Of a stretch of 64,000 nt of DNA, positions 44,365-52,650 are shown one piece after another (positions within the stretch are counted from its first letter, which is position 1; each line of letters begins with the position of its first letter). The DNA lies in the NCBI RefSeq assembly GCF_011043525.1, contig NZ_JAAKGO010000003.1, positions 124,001-188,000 on the forward strand, in the 5' to 3' direction. Under the pieces are notes generated by a model that worked only from the letters and a program-made list of their open reading frames with translations, was not told the DNA's origin and did no database searches. The stretch is from Sphingobacterium sp. SGG-5 (GTDB lineage Bacteria; Bacteroidota; Bacteroidia; Sphingobacteriales; Sphingobacteriaceae). A program made the position numbers and the translations under genes.

Positions 44365-45872
44365 GAAAGTTAAATTTTGCTTTTTTGGCGTTGTTGTCAG
44401 GCAGTATGGTCTCTTGTTTCCAACAGAAAGAAGAGAAGAAAGAAACTGCACTGTTGCCAATAGAAGAAGCTATCTTAAGGGATAGCTCCAGTTTTTATTT
44501 CATAGACTTTGGGCAATACCCGACGTCGCTCAAAGAATTGCCGATAGGTGTATTTGATTCAGGTACAGGAGGGCTGACTGTATTGGATGCTATTGTACGG
44601 TTTGATGAATACAATAATGCCGACAAACATGCGGGAGCCGATGGTGTTGTCGATTTCCGGCAAGAGGATTTTATCTATCTGGCCGATCAAGCGAATATGC
44701 CTTATGGCAATTACGATGCGACGAATAAAACAGATTTGCTACAAGAGCATATTATCAAGGATTTTCAGTTTTTATTTGGTGATAAATATTACACTTCGGC
44801 CGATGCAGAGACATGGACCACTAAAAAACCGGTGAAAGCTATCGTAGTGGCCTGTAATACAGCGACCGCCTATGGATATAAGGAGGCTGTGGAATTTGTA
44901 AAGAAGGCTGGAGTGGATGTGCCGATTATCGGCGTAATCAATGCTGCTGTGCGGGGTACGTTGAGCCAGTTTGATAAAAAAGACAACGGGTCAATCGGCG
45001 TTTTTGCTACGGTAGGGACGATAGCGTCAGAGGGTTACGAGCGTACCATTCGGGAGGCCATGAAAGAACAGGGGTATACAGGCAATCTTCAGATCGTCAA
45101 TCAAGGGGGACACGGTCTAGCTGAGGCAGTCGATGGCGAAGCGGATTATATCAATAGAAAAATAGACGAGCCTCGTGATTCGTACCGAGGACCTGCATTG
45201 GATAACGACAAATATAAGATTGAGAAAGAATTTTTATCGGCATACAACTTTAATTTTGAGGGCAATCAGATGTTGTGTGATACGAAGAATGCGGATGATT
45301 GCAACATCCTACAGATTAATTCCCCTGAGAACTATGTGCGGTATCATTTGGTATCTATGATGAACAATCTGCGGAGCATGGACAACCCGCAACCCTTGAA
45401 AGCCCTTATTTTAGGTTGTACGCACTATCCGTATATGATTAAGGAGATTAATCTGGTCCTGCATGAGCTTCGCGATTTTCAGGATAAGAATAAAGCGTAT
45501 CCATACCGGGATCTGATTAGCGATGAGGTGCATATAATTGATCCTTCGATCTATGTAGCACGTGAGTTGTTTGACGTCCTGAAAGAACGTCAATTGTTCA
45601 ATAATAATGGCGATATGCTGGCCAATAGTGAGTTTTTTATCTCTGTACCGAATACCTCGAATAAAAATGTACAGTTGGATAGTATGGGTCGTTTTACCTA
45701 CGATTATAAATATGGACGGAATGCAGGAGAAATACAGGAGTATGTAAAATCGGTGCCTTTTGACAATCAGAATATACCGAAGGAAACGTTGGATAGGTTT
45801 AGACAGGTAATTCCAGAAACGTTTACGCTGATACGTAATTTTAGTCAGCATCAGGCGAATAGTATAAAATAG
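44361..45872 (+). CDS. Exported glutamate racemase-like lipoprotein
   Basis: A 503-residue Asp/Glu racemase-superfamily protein with a lipoprotein signal (SGSMVSCFQQKEEKKE, Cys about 19). Key MurI-type residues are present: GVFDSGTGGLTVLDA (about 63), VVACNTATA with catalytic Cys165, GCTHYPYM with catalytic Cys353, and VGTIASEGY. MurI proteins are about 260-290 residues and cytoplasmic; the extra length comes from a 40-residue linker after the lipid anchor, an insertion of about 50 residues after the first motif, an 85-residue insertion before GCTHYP, and a C-terminal extension. It is coupled by ATGA to the upstream D-aminoacylase. An extracytoplasmic glutamate racemase fits conversion of D-Glu to L-Glu ahead of the glutamate symporter in this locus. 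Confidence 0.85.
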   Translation: MRKLNFAFLALLSGSMVSCFQQKEEKKETALLPIEEAILRDSSSFYFIDFGQYPTSLKELPIGVFDSGTGGLTVLDAIVRFDEYNNADKHAGADGVVDFRQEDFIYLADQANMPYGNYDATNKTDLLQEHIIKDFQFLFGDKYYTSADAETWTTKKPVKAIVVACNTATAYGYKEAVEFVKKAGVDVPIIGVINAAVRGTLSQFDKKDNGSIGVFATVGTIASEGYERTIREAMKEQGYTGNLQIVNQGGHGLAEAVDGEADYINRKIDEPRDSYRGPALDNDKYKIEKEFLSAYNFNFEGNQMLCDTKNADDCNILQINSPENYVRYHLVSMMNNLRSMDNPQPLKALILGCTHYPYMIKEINLVLHELRDFQDKNKAYPYRDLISDEVHIIDPSIYVARELFDVLKERQLFNNNGDMLANSEFFISVPNTSNKNVQLDSMGRFTYDYKYGRNAGEIQEYVKSVPFDNQNIPKETLDRFRQVIPETFTLIRNFSQHQANSIK

Positions 45873-45893
45873 TTCATCACTTTGAAGAATAAA

Positions 45894-47054
45894 ATGAATC
45901 AACTTAAAAAAGTGTATTTCATCGCCCTTTGTTTCTGCATATTGTACAGTATACCTACCGTTGCACAGACCGATAAGGATAAGTTGGAACAGGACTTGAA
46001 ATTTATATTAAATAGTTATGAAGCGGTCGGAATGTCTATCGTGGTCGTTAAGGATAACCAACTGATTTATCAACAATCGCTCGGCTATAGTGATCTTGAA
46101 AATGAAGTACCCCTTAAAACCGATAATCTATTTCGTATTGCTTCCATTTCAAAGTCTTTTACTGCGACCGCTTTATTGCAGCTCGTGGAGCAAGGGAGAA
46201 TCAGCCTTCAGGATAATGTCAGTGATCTCATTGGTTTTCCTGTGGTCAACCCAAAATATCCCGATAAGGTCATCACATTAGAGATGTTGCTTTCACACAG
46301 GACGAGTATCAATGATTCACAGAAATATAATACATTGGACATCATCAATCCGGCAAAAAATCCAAAGTATGCCAAGAGTTATGGTGACTATGCTCCGGGT
46401 ACCAAGTATAGATATACGAATATGGGGTACAATCTTGCAGGTGCTATTTTAGAGAAATTGCACGGTAAGAGATTTGATGTTGTCATCCACGAGCAGATAT
46501 TGAAACCATTGGGTATGAAGGCTGGTTTTAATGTGGACTCTTTGGATAAATCGAAGTTTGCTTCCATTTATATTTACAAAAAAGGATCCCAAAGCTTTAT
46601 CAAATCTCAGGCGTCATACCGTAGTACCAATCTGAAGGATTATAGGATTGGCTACGATGCGGCCCGCTTTTCTCCGACGGGAGGGTTGAAGGTTTCGGCT
46701 CTGGATCTGGCAAAGTATATGCAGATGCACATGAACTATGGTGTATACGATGGACATCGGGTATTATCCGACTCATTGGCGCATCTCATGCAGCAGCCTT
46801 TTTCGAAAATGAGCGGTATTGCAGATTACGGTCTAGGTTTGTTAAGTACAAAGGGTATTATCACCGAAGAGAAAATGGTGGGGCATACGGGGGCTGTGCC
46901 TGGGCTGCGTAGTGCTATGTATTTCGAACCGCAGAAGAAATTTGGCTTTATAGTCGTGACTAATGGTACCAATCCAGCTTTCGAGTTAGATGGCTATCCG
47001 TCGCTGTTGAACGAAACGATCCGTTTATTGTATTCGCATTTTATAAAACAATAG
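45894..47054 (+). CDS. Exported serine hydrolase, beta-lactamase / D-peptidase family (copy 1)
   Basis: I start at ATG 45894 (MNQLKKVYF), not TTG 45882, because it gives a normal signal peptide (to about VAQT). The 386-residue protein has the SxxK catalytic motif S84-I-S-K87 (IASISKSFT), a YTNMGY Y-x-N motif (about 180), and VGHTGAVPG as the K/HTG motif (about 325). This class C-like family contains beta-lactamases, D-aminopeptidases, D,D-carboxypeptidases and esterases; sequence alone does not choose. In a locus of D-amino-acid enzymes, a D-peptidase or D-esterase activity is more likely than antibiotic resistance. Tandem paralogue of the next gene. Confidence 0.83.
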   Translation: MNQLKKVYFIALCFCILYSIPTVAQTDKDKLEQDLKFILNSYEAVGMSIVVVKDNQLIYQQSLGYSDLENEVPLKTDNLFRIASISKSFTATALLQLVEQGRISLQDNVSDLIGFPVVNPKYPDKVITLEMLLSHRTSINDSQKYNTLDIINPAKNPKYAKSYGDYAPGTKYRYTNMGYNLAGAILEKLHGKRFDVVIHEQILKPLGMKAGFNVDSLDKSKFASIYIYKKGSQSFIKSQASYRSTNLKDYRIGYDAARFSPTGGLKVSALDLAKYMQMHMNYGVYDGHRVLSDSLAHLMQQPFSKMSGIADYGLGLLSTKGIITEEKMVGHTGAVPGLRSAMYFEPQKKFGFIVVTNGTNPAFELDGYPSLLNETIRLLYSHFIKQ

Positions 47055-47108
47055 ACTTAAGCGGTTCATGCATCGCATTATTTTATAGACAATTTAAAGA
47101 TAAACACT

Positions 47109-48272
47109 ATGAATAAATTTAAAATGTGCATCACGCTACTATGCGCTTTACCTTGGTTATATCATATGCCTGTGTCGGCACAATCAAATCAAGAGGAATT
47201 AGAAGATGAATTGAAAATGATCATGGCGGAGAATAACGGAATCGGTATGGCAGTAGTCGTGGTCAAAGACAATAAATTAGTGTACAACAAATCGTTGGGA
47301 TATAGCGATCTCGAAAAAAAGACACCGCTGAAAGATGATAATATTTTTCGTATTGCGTCGATTTCCAAATCTTTTACAACTTCTTGCTTGCTTAAACTGG
47401 TAGAAAAAGGCGAGATTAGCCTGCAGGATAACGTCAGTGACCTTATTGGTTTTCCGGTCGTAAATCCTAATTTTCCCGATAAGGTCATTACCTTAGAAAT
47501 GTTGCTTTCACATACGTCCAGTATGAACGATTCGCAAAGATATAGCAGCTTGGATATCATCAATCCAGCCAAAAATCCAACTTATGCAAAGAGTTACAGC
47601 GACTATCCTCCAGGTGCGAAGCATGTGTATTGTAACATGGGATACAATCTGGCGGGTGCTATTTTGGAGAAGCTACACGGAAAAAGATTCGATGTGGTGA
47701 TCCGGGAGCAGATTTTGACCCCCTTGGGTATTCAAAATGCTGGGTTCAACATAGATTCATTAGATCATTCGAAATTCGCTTCCTTGTATGTATTCAACTC
47801 GAAAACCCAAGATTTCACAAAATCGACTAGAGCTTATCTCAGGTTGGATACCAAAGATTATGTGATCGGTTATTCCGGCGCACGTTTTTCGCCAACAGGA
47901 GGTATGAAGATATCAGCTCTGGATCTGGCAACATATATGCAGATGCATATGAACTATGGTATATATCAGGGACATCGGATCGTACCTGAACTTGCATCGT
48001 GCTTGATGCAGAAGCCTTTTGCGAAGGTAAGCGACACTCGTGATTATGGCTTAGCGATACGTATTGCGAGGGATTTGATCGCGGGGGAAACGATGATAGG
48101 CCATACAGGGTCGGCATCGGGCTTGCGTAGTGCTATGTTTTTTGAACCGCATAAAAAGTTTGGCTTTGTTGTAATCATCACCGGGATGGATCATACCATG
48201 CAGATAGATGGTTATGTAGCCTTGCAAAAACAAGCGATAAATACGTTATATGACCATTTTATACAGAAGTAA
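47109..48272 (+). CDS. Exported serine hydrolase, beta-lactamase / D-peptidase family (copy 2)
   Basis: A 387-residue protein with a signal peptide (to about VSAQ). It is a close tandem duplicate of the previous gene, with the same blocks in the same places: S84-I-S-K87, DIINPAKNPTYAKSYSDY, CNMGYNLAGAILEKLHGKRFD and GHTGSASGLRSAMFFEP. One difference: the LLSHTSSMND block reads LLSHRTSIND in copy 1. The Y-x-N motif appears as YCNMGY. It shares the 54-base spacer pattern and overlaps the next gene by 23 bases. Probable extracytoplasmic peptidase or esterase on D-residues. Confidence 0.83.
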   Translation: MNKFKMCITLLCALPWLYHMPVSAQSNQEELEDELKMIMAENNGIGMAVVVVKDNKLVYNKSLGYSDLEKKTPLKDDNIFRIASISKSFTTSCLLKLVEKGEISLQDNVSDLIGFPVVNPNFPDKVITLEMLLSHTSSMNDSQRYSSLDIINPAKNPTYAKSYSDYPPGAKHVYCNMGYNLAGAILEKLHGKRFDVVIREQILTPLGIQNAGFNIDSLDHSKFASLYVFNSKTQDFTKSTRAYLRLDTKDYVIGYSGARFSPTGGMKISALDLATYMQMHMNYGIYQGHRIVPELASCLMQKPFAKVSDTRDYGLAIRIARDLIAGETMIGHTGSASGLRSAMFFEPHKKFGFVVIITGMDHTMQIDGYVALQKQAINTLYDHFIQK

Positions 48273-49359
48273 GAGTTTGCTTTTTGTATTGCTGTTTGTC
48301 TGTATCGGGCATGTTGCAGCAGCTGGGGTAGGAGTTCTTTCTAAAAAAGATTCCATAATCACCTATGAAAAGCTTCATGACATTGCTCAATCACAAACAC
48401 CCGCCATCCAGATTGCTTATCTGAATGGTGGGAAAATTGAATATTACAATTACGGCTACAAGGATATTGGAACAAAAGAACCTATCGATAGCCAAACTGT
48501 CTTCCAGGCAGCATCCTTGAGCAAGATCGTGGCTACCTATGCGTTTTTGATATTGGCAGATAAAGGTATTCTGGATTTGGATAAGCCACTTTGGGAATAT
48601 TATGAATATGATCGCTTAAAAAAGGACCGTTACCGGAAAATAATAACCGCCAGACATGTATTGACGCATCAAAGTGGATTGGTGAATTGGGAGGCCTCTG
48701 CAGGCAGTAAGGCTTGGCAGGAGAGTATGCTGAAGACCCGCTTCAAGCCGGGGACAGATTATAGGTATTCGGGAGAAGCTTATTATTACCTACAGCTGGT
48801 AGCGGAGCGGCTCACAGGCAAAACGTTGGACGAAATCTGTACCGAGTATATCTTCAAACCTTTTGGTATGGAAAAATCACGGTTTACGTTCGCAGATGAG
48901 TTGGAAACGAATATCGCTATTGGCCACAAAAGTATGGTGTCGGCTAATAAAGTGCATAAGTTCAAAAAAGGTAACGCTGCTTATACGTTATATACGACGG
49001 CGGATGAATACCTTAAATTTGTGATAGAAGGTGTCTTGAACGGAAAGGGGCTATCAAAAGCGATGCATGAAAAGTTTCTGACACCTCAAGTCACTACGGC
49101 AGCAAAAGGTGAGGAGAAAGAAAAAGACGACTATGTGAAGTGTTGTTTTGGTATTCGGAGCCAGAAAAATGAGGCAGGTATCTCATATTGGCATACAGGC
49201 TCCAACGGAGCGGGATTTCAATGTGTATTTTTGGTATATCCCGATACAAAAAAAGCAATTACCATTTTTACCAACTCGAATAAAGGTAGAAACGTAAACC
49301 TACCGCTATTTAAAGCTTTTTTTGGAAAAGATCAGACCTATTGGTTAACGAGAAGATAG
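48250..49359 (+). CDS. Exported serine hydrolase, beta-lactamase family (divergent copy 3)
   Basis: A 369-residue protein; the ATG at 48250 overlaps the end of copy 2 by 23 bases and gives a signal-peptide-like N-terminus (LLFVLLFVCIGHVAAAG). Active-site motifs are S89-L-S-K92 (AASLSKIV), YRYSGEAYYYL (YSG in place of Y-x-N, common in related esterases), and YWHTGSNGAGF (H-T-G, about 317). It is much less similar to copies 1 and 2 than they are to each other, so it is probably an older member or separate recruit. Position at the end of the enzyme block supports the same extracytoplasmic degradation role. Confidence 0.8.
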   Translation: MTILYRSKSLLFVLLFVCIGHVAAAGVGVLSKKDSIITYEKLHDIAQSQTPAIQIAYLNGGKIEYYNYGYKDIGTKEPIDSQTVFQAASLSKIVATYAFLILADKGILDLDKPLWEYYEYDRLKKDRYRKIITARHVLTHQSGLVNWEASAGSKAWQESMLKTRFKPGTDYRYSGEAYYYLQLVAERLTGKTLDEICTEYIFKPFGMEKSRFTFADELETNIAIGHKSMVSANKVHKFKKGNAAYTLYTTADEYLKFVIEGVLNGKGLSKAMHEKFLTPQVTTAAKGEEKEKDDYVKCCFGIRSQKNEAGISYWHTGSNGAGFQCVFLVYPDTKKAITIFTNSNKGRNVNLPLFKAFFGKDQTYWLTRR

Positions 49360-49391
49360 TATTGTAAAATGCGACTTTTAATTTAATTACA

Positions 49392-50963
49392 ATGGACAGA
49401 AGTAGATGGATGTTTTATTGCGCGCTTTCTTTGGTGGCGGTTGCTGTCATTTTTCATATATTTTCTTATGTTAATGCAGCCCCGCCGGGAACGGCAGACG
49501 ATTGGAAGGTAGGTTTTGTTTCATTGTATACATTGGGAGCTGGTGGTCTGCTGCTTTATTTTCTTCCAAAACGAGGTTCTGTATCTGTTTTTACGATAGG
49601 AGCATTTCTTTTTCTTACATTTCAAGCCTTTAAGCTGCTCAATAGCTATTTTGAATGGGGTATTTTCATTGCTCCGGGTATTGGTGTGTTTTTTTATCTG
49701 ATACGCTGGCTGCTGTTGGGTATGGTCATTCATTATGGTTTTATAAAAAAGACACTGACGTTTTGGATTTTGGCATCACTGTTCGTTGGGGTCTCCATTG
49801 GTCATGATTTCCCGATGTTTGGGCAAGATTTACGTCTCTTGAGCCAGATATTTCTGAAATTAATCAAAGTCATCATTGGTCCGCTTTTGTTTGCCACTCT
49901 GGTATATGGTATTGCCGGTCACTCGGATATACGGCAGGTGGGCCGGATGGGATGGAAATCGCTCTTATATTTTGAGATCGTGACCTCCTTTGCTTTATTT
50001 ATCGGGCTGGCTGCTATTAATATCAGTAAGGCAGGAGTCGGCGTGAAGCCTTCTGAGGTTTTAAATCAAGAAATCCCTGTCGTGGAATCAAAAACGGCGA
50101 GCGATATTATTTTGCATGTATTTCCAGAAAGCATCGTCAAGTCCATGGCTGAAGGTGATGTGTTACAAATCGTGATCTTCAGTGTGCTTTTTGGTATCGC
50201 TCTTATTATGGTGCCCGTAGCGACGCGAAAGCTGCTGATCGATTTTACCGAAAGTCTTTCGGTCACGATGTTTAAGTTTACCAATATGATCATGTATTTT
50301 GCCCCCGTAGGTGTGGGGGCAGCAATGGCTTATACAGTAGGTCATATGGGGCTAGGGGTGCTATTTAATCTCTTTGAGTTATTGATTACACTATATATCG
50401 CGTTGATCGCATTTTTATTACTGGTCTTGTTGCCGATCGCTTGGATTATAAAATTGCCGATTAAAAAATTCATCAAAGCGGTGTCTGAACCTGTATCCAT
50501 TGCCTTTGCCACAACGAGTTCAGAAGCAGCGCTTCCACGCGCTATGGAGGCTATGGTCAGCATAGGCGTGCCGAGGAAGATTGTGGCGTTTGTGATGCCA
50601 ACGGGATACAGTTTCAATTTAGATGGTACGACGTTGTACCTGTCGCTTGCATCTGTCTTTGTGGCCCAGGCGGCAGGTATCCATTTCTCTTTTGGACATC
50701 AATTGGTCATTGTGTTTACTTTAATGTTGACCAGTAAGGGGGTCGCCGGTGTACCTCGGGCGTCTTTAGTGATTTTGCTAGGTACAGCAGCTTCTTTTGG
50801 ATTGCCTACATGGCCCATCTTTATTATACTTGGCATCGATGAGTTGATGGATATGGCCCGGACCTCCGTGAATGTCATCGGAAATTGTTTAGCATCAGTG
50901 GTCATTGCCAAATGGGAAGGTGAATTTAATCCGGACGTTGAGCAGAAAATAGACGAAGTATAG
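49392..50963 (+). CDS. Dicarboxylate/amino acid:cation symporter (DAACS) with extra N-terminal helices
   Basis: A 523-residue inner-membrane transporter. Residues about 115-515 are a full GltP/DctA-type DAACS core: PLLFATLVYGIAG (about 165), AFATTSSEAALPRAME (serine-rich hairpin 1, about 370), PTGYSFNLDGTTLYL (the N-x-D-G-T motif, about 400) and GLPTWPIFIILGIDELMDMART with the substrate-binding Asp-x-x-x-Asp region. GltP homologues are about 410-440 residues; here about 110 residues with three or four helices are added in front. Family substrates are glutamate, aspartate or C4-dicarboxylates. Ending a locus that would generate L-glutamate outside the inner membrane, glutamate is the obvious candidate. 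Confidence 0.92.
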   Translation: MDRSRWMFYCALSLVAVAVIFHIFSYVNAAPPGTADDWKVGFVSLYTLGAGGLLLYFLPKRGSVSVFTIGAFLFLTFQAFKLLNSYFEWGIFIAPGIGVFFYLIRWLLLGMVIHYGFIKKTLTFWILASLFVGVSIGHDFPMFGQDLRLLSQIFLKLIKVIIGPLLFATLVYGIAGHSDIRQVGRMGWKSLLYFEIVTSFALFIGLAAINISKAGVGVKPSEVLNQEIPVVESKTASDIILHVFPESIVKSMAEGDVLQIVIFSVLFGIALIMVPVATRKLLIDFTESLSVTMFKFTNMIMYFAPVGVGAAMAYTVGHMGLGVLFNLFELLITLYIALIAFLLLVLLPIAWIIKLPIKKFIKAVSEPVSIAFATTSSEAALPRAMEAMVSIGVPRKIVAFVMPTGYSFNLDGTTLYLSLASVFVAQAAGIHFSFGHQLVIVFTLMLTSKGVAGVPRASLVILLGTAASFGLPTWPIFIILGIDELMDMARTSVNVIGNCLASVVIAKWEGEFNPDVEQKIDEV

Positions 50964-50977
50964 GTGAATTATCCCTG

Positions 50978-52639
50978 TTATCTGGCATTAAAGTAGTCGG
51001 TTATTTCCTTCAATGAAAGGGCGTTCAGACATTTCTCTTTTGTCAACCCTCCTTTTCTTCCCACAAAAACGCCATAGTGCATATCCAGGAAGCCTTCTGT
51101 ACGGTGAGCATCCGGATTGATGGACAATATTACTCCTTTTTCTAAAGCATATCTGTGCCAACGCCAGTCTAAGTCCAGACGCAAAGGATTGGCATTGATC
51201 TCAATCACGACATTATTGGCGGCACAGGCATCGATTATCCGTTTAAAATCCAAGGGATAGCCGCTTCTGGACAGGAGAAGTCGCCCTGTCGGATGCCCTA
51301 AAATGGTTGTATAGGGATTTTCGATAGCTTTCAATAGACGTGCTGTGGCGCGCTCTTCGTCCATTTTGAGATTGCTGTGTACCGAAGCGACGACAAAGTC
51401 GAATTGCTTTAATATTTCCTCCGGGTAATCCAGTGATCCGTCGGAGAGAATGTCACTCTCTATGCCTTTGAATATCTTAAAAGGAGCCATCTGTTGGTTC
51501 AGCAGATCAATTTCAGCCCATTGTTGTTCCAGACGATCAACGGTTAAGCCATTGGCATAAACAGCGGTCCGGGAATGATCGCATATTCCTAAATATTCCA
51601 ACTGCAGATCTTCCTGACAATACCGGGCCATTTCCGCCAAGCTATGTACGCCGTCCGAATAGGTGGAATGGTTATGCAGTGTACCTTTCAGGTCACTAAA
51701 AGTGATAAGAGAAGGTAATCGATTGCTTTTTGCCAGATCGACTTCATTCAGACCTTCACGGAGTTCCGGCTCGATGTAGGGCAGCCCCAAGGCTTGAAAA
51801 ATAGCTTGCTCTGTGTCCCCTAACGGGATAGGGCTTTGAATATCTTGTAACAGTCGAAGATGATCTTCGCTGCCTGTGGTCAACAGTAAGTCTGAAGCAA
51901 AACGATCTGTAGTCGTACTGTAAATGATGAAAGGGGTGTTGTTTTCATCGCGGAAAGCTATGGTACTCTCCGTAATCTCTACATTCAACTCCTTGTTTAG
52001 ACGTTGGACAGCTTCCGAAAGCTCGGATATTGAGACGGCACATATCATCTCCACATGTGTCAGGATCTCGCATTTGCGCCTGAAAGCACCGGTATAGGAG
52101 ATAAGACATCCGGGGAGGCTATGCATAAGATGGTTAAAGACAACCTCGGCAGCAGGCCAGAGTTTAGCATACAGAAACCACCCTTGGTTAGCCATGGTAA
52201 ATTCAATGGCCTTCTTGATCTCTTCCTGTGTTTTCAGACCAAAGCCTTTTGCCTCGATCAAACGGTTTTCATTACAGGCATAATAGAGCTCGCCTACCGT
52301 TTCGATCTGAAGATGATGCCAGATAATCTGAATTTTTTTTGGTCCCAGCCCTTTAATATGGAGCATTTCCAATATTCCTGCCGGCGTCTTGAGCAGCAGT
52401 TCATCCAATTCTGCAAAAGATCCGGTACTGACAACTTGTTTAATTTTTTCTGCCGTGCTTTTTCCGATACCCGGTTGGCTACTGAGTTGTTCCAAACTCG
52501 CGTCCGCCACTGAAAAAGGTAGTTTGTCGATTTTGAACGATGCACCGGCCATGGCTTTGGTGCGGAATGGATTTGCGTTATGCAACTCCATCAATTGACT
52601 GCAAAGTCTAAAGGTGCGTGCTACCGTTTTATTGTCCAT
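50978..52639 (-). CDS. PolX-like protein with PHP phosphoesterase domain and degenerate polymerase site
   Basis: A 553-residue protein with PolX architecture: helix-hairpin-helix region (about 45-125: LSSQPGIGKSTAEKIKQVV, LHIKGLGPKKIQIIW), a polymerase-beta palm/thumb-like middle, and a PHP domain (about 318-553). The PHP metal ligands look complete: LHNHSTYSDG, CDHS, FKGIESDI, VASVHS, GHPTGR and INPDAHR. The palm motif that should carry the catalytic Asp pair (GSxRRGKETxGDxD) reads TGAFRRKCEILTHVEM, with neither Asp, so polymerase activity should be absent. It is probably a 3'-5' exonuclease or AP-endonuclease-like repair protein. Eleven bases after ndh on the same strand. Confidence 0.9.
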   Translation of the reverse strand: MDNKTVARTFRLCSQLMELHNANPFRTKAMAGASFKIDKLPFSVADASLEQLSSQPGIGKSTAEKIKQVVSTGSFAELDELLLKTPAGILEMLHIKGLGPKKIQIIWHHLQIETVGELYYACNENRLIEAKGFGLKTQEEIKKAIEFTMANQGWFLYAKLWPAAEVVFNHLMHSLPGCLISYTGAFRRKCEILTHVEMICAVSISELSEAVQRLNKELNVEITESTIAFRDENNTPFIIYSTTTDRFASDLLLTTGSEDHLRLLQDIQSPIPLGDTEQAIFQALGLPYIEPELREGLNEVDLAKSNRLPSLITFSDLKGTLHNHSTYSDGVHSLAEMARYCQEDLQLEYLGICDHSRTAVYANGLTVDRLEQQWAEIDLLNQQMAPFKIFKGIESDILSDGSLDYPEEILKQFDFVVASVHSNLKMDEERATARLLKAIENPYTTILGHPTGRLLLSRSGYPLDFKRIIDACAANNVVIEINANPLRLDLDWRWHRYALEKGVILSINPDAHRTEGFLDMHYGVFVGRKGGLTKEKCLNALSLKEITDYFNAR

Positions 52640-52650
52640 ACCGGGCGGGT

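Noticed and set aside
45894..49359. Beta-lactam resistance genes
   Set aside because: The proteins share the SxxK fold, but the neighbours concern D-amino acids and glutamate; no regulator of AmpR or BlaI type is present.
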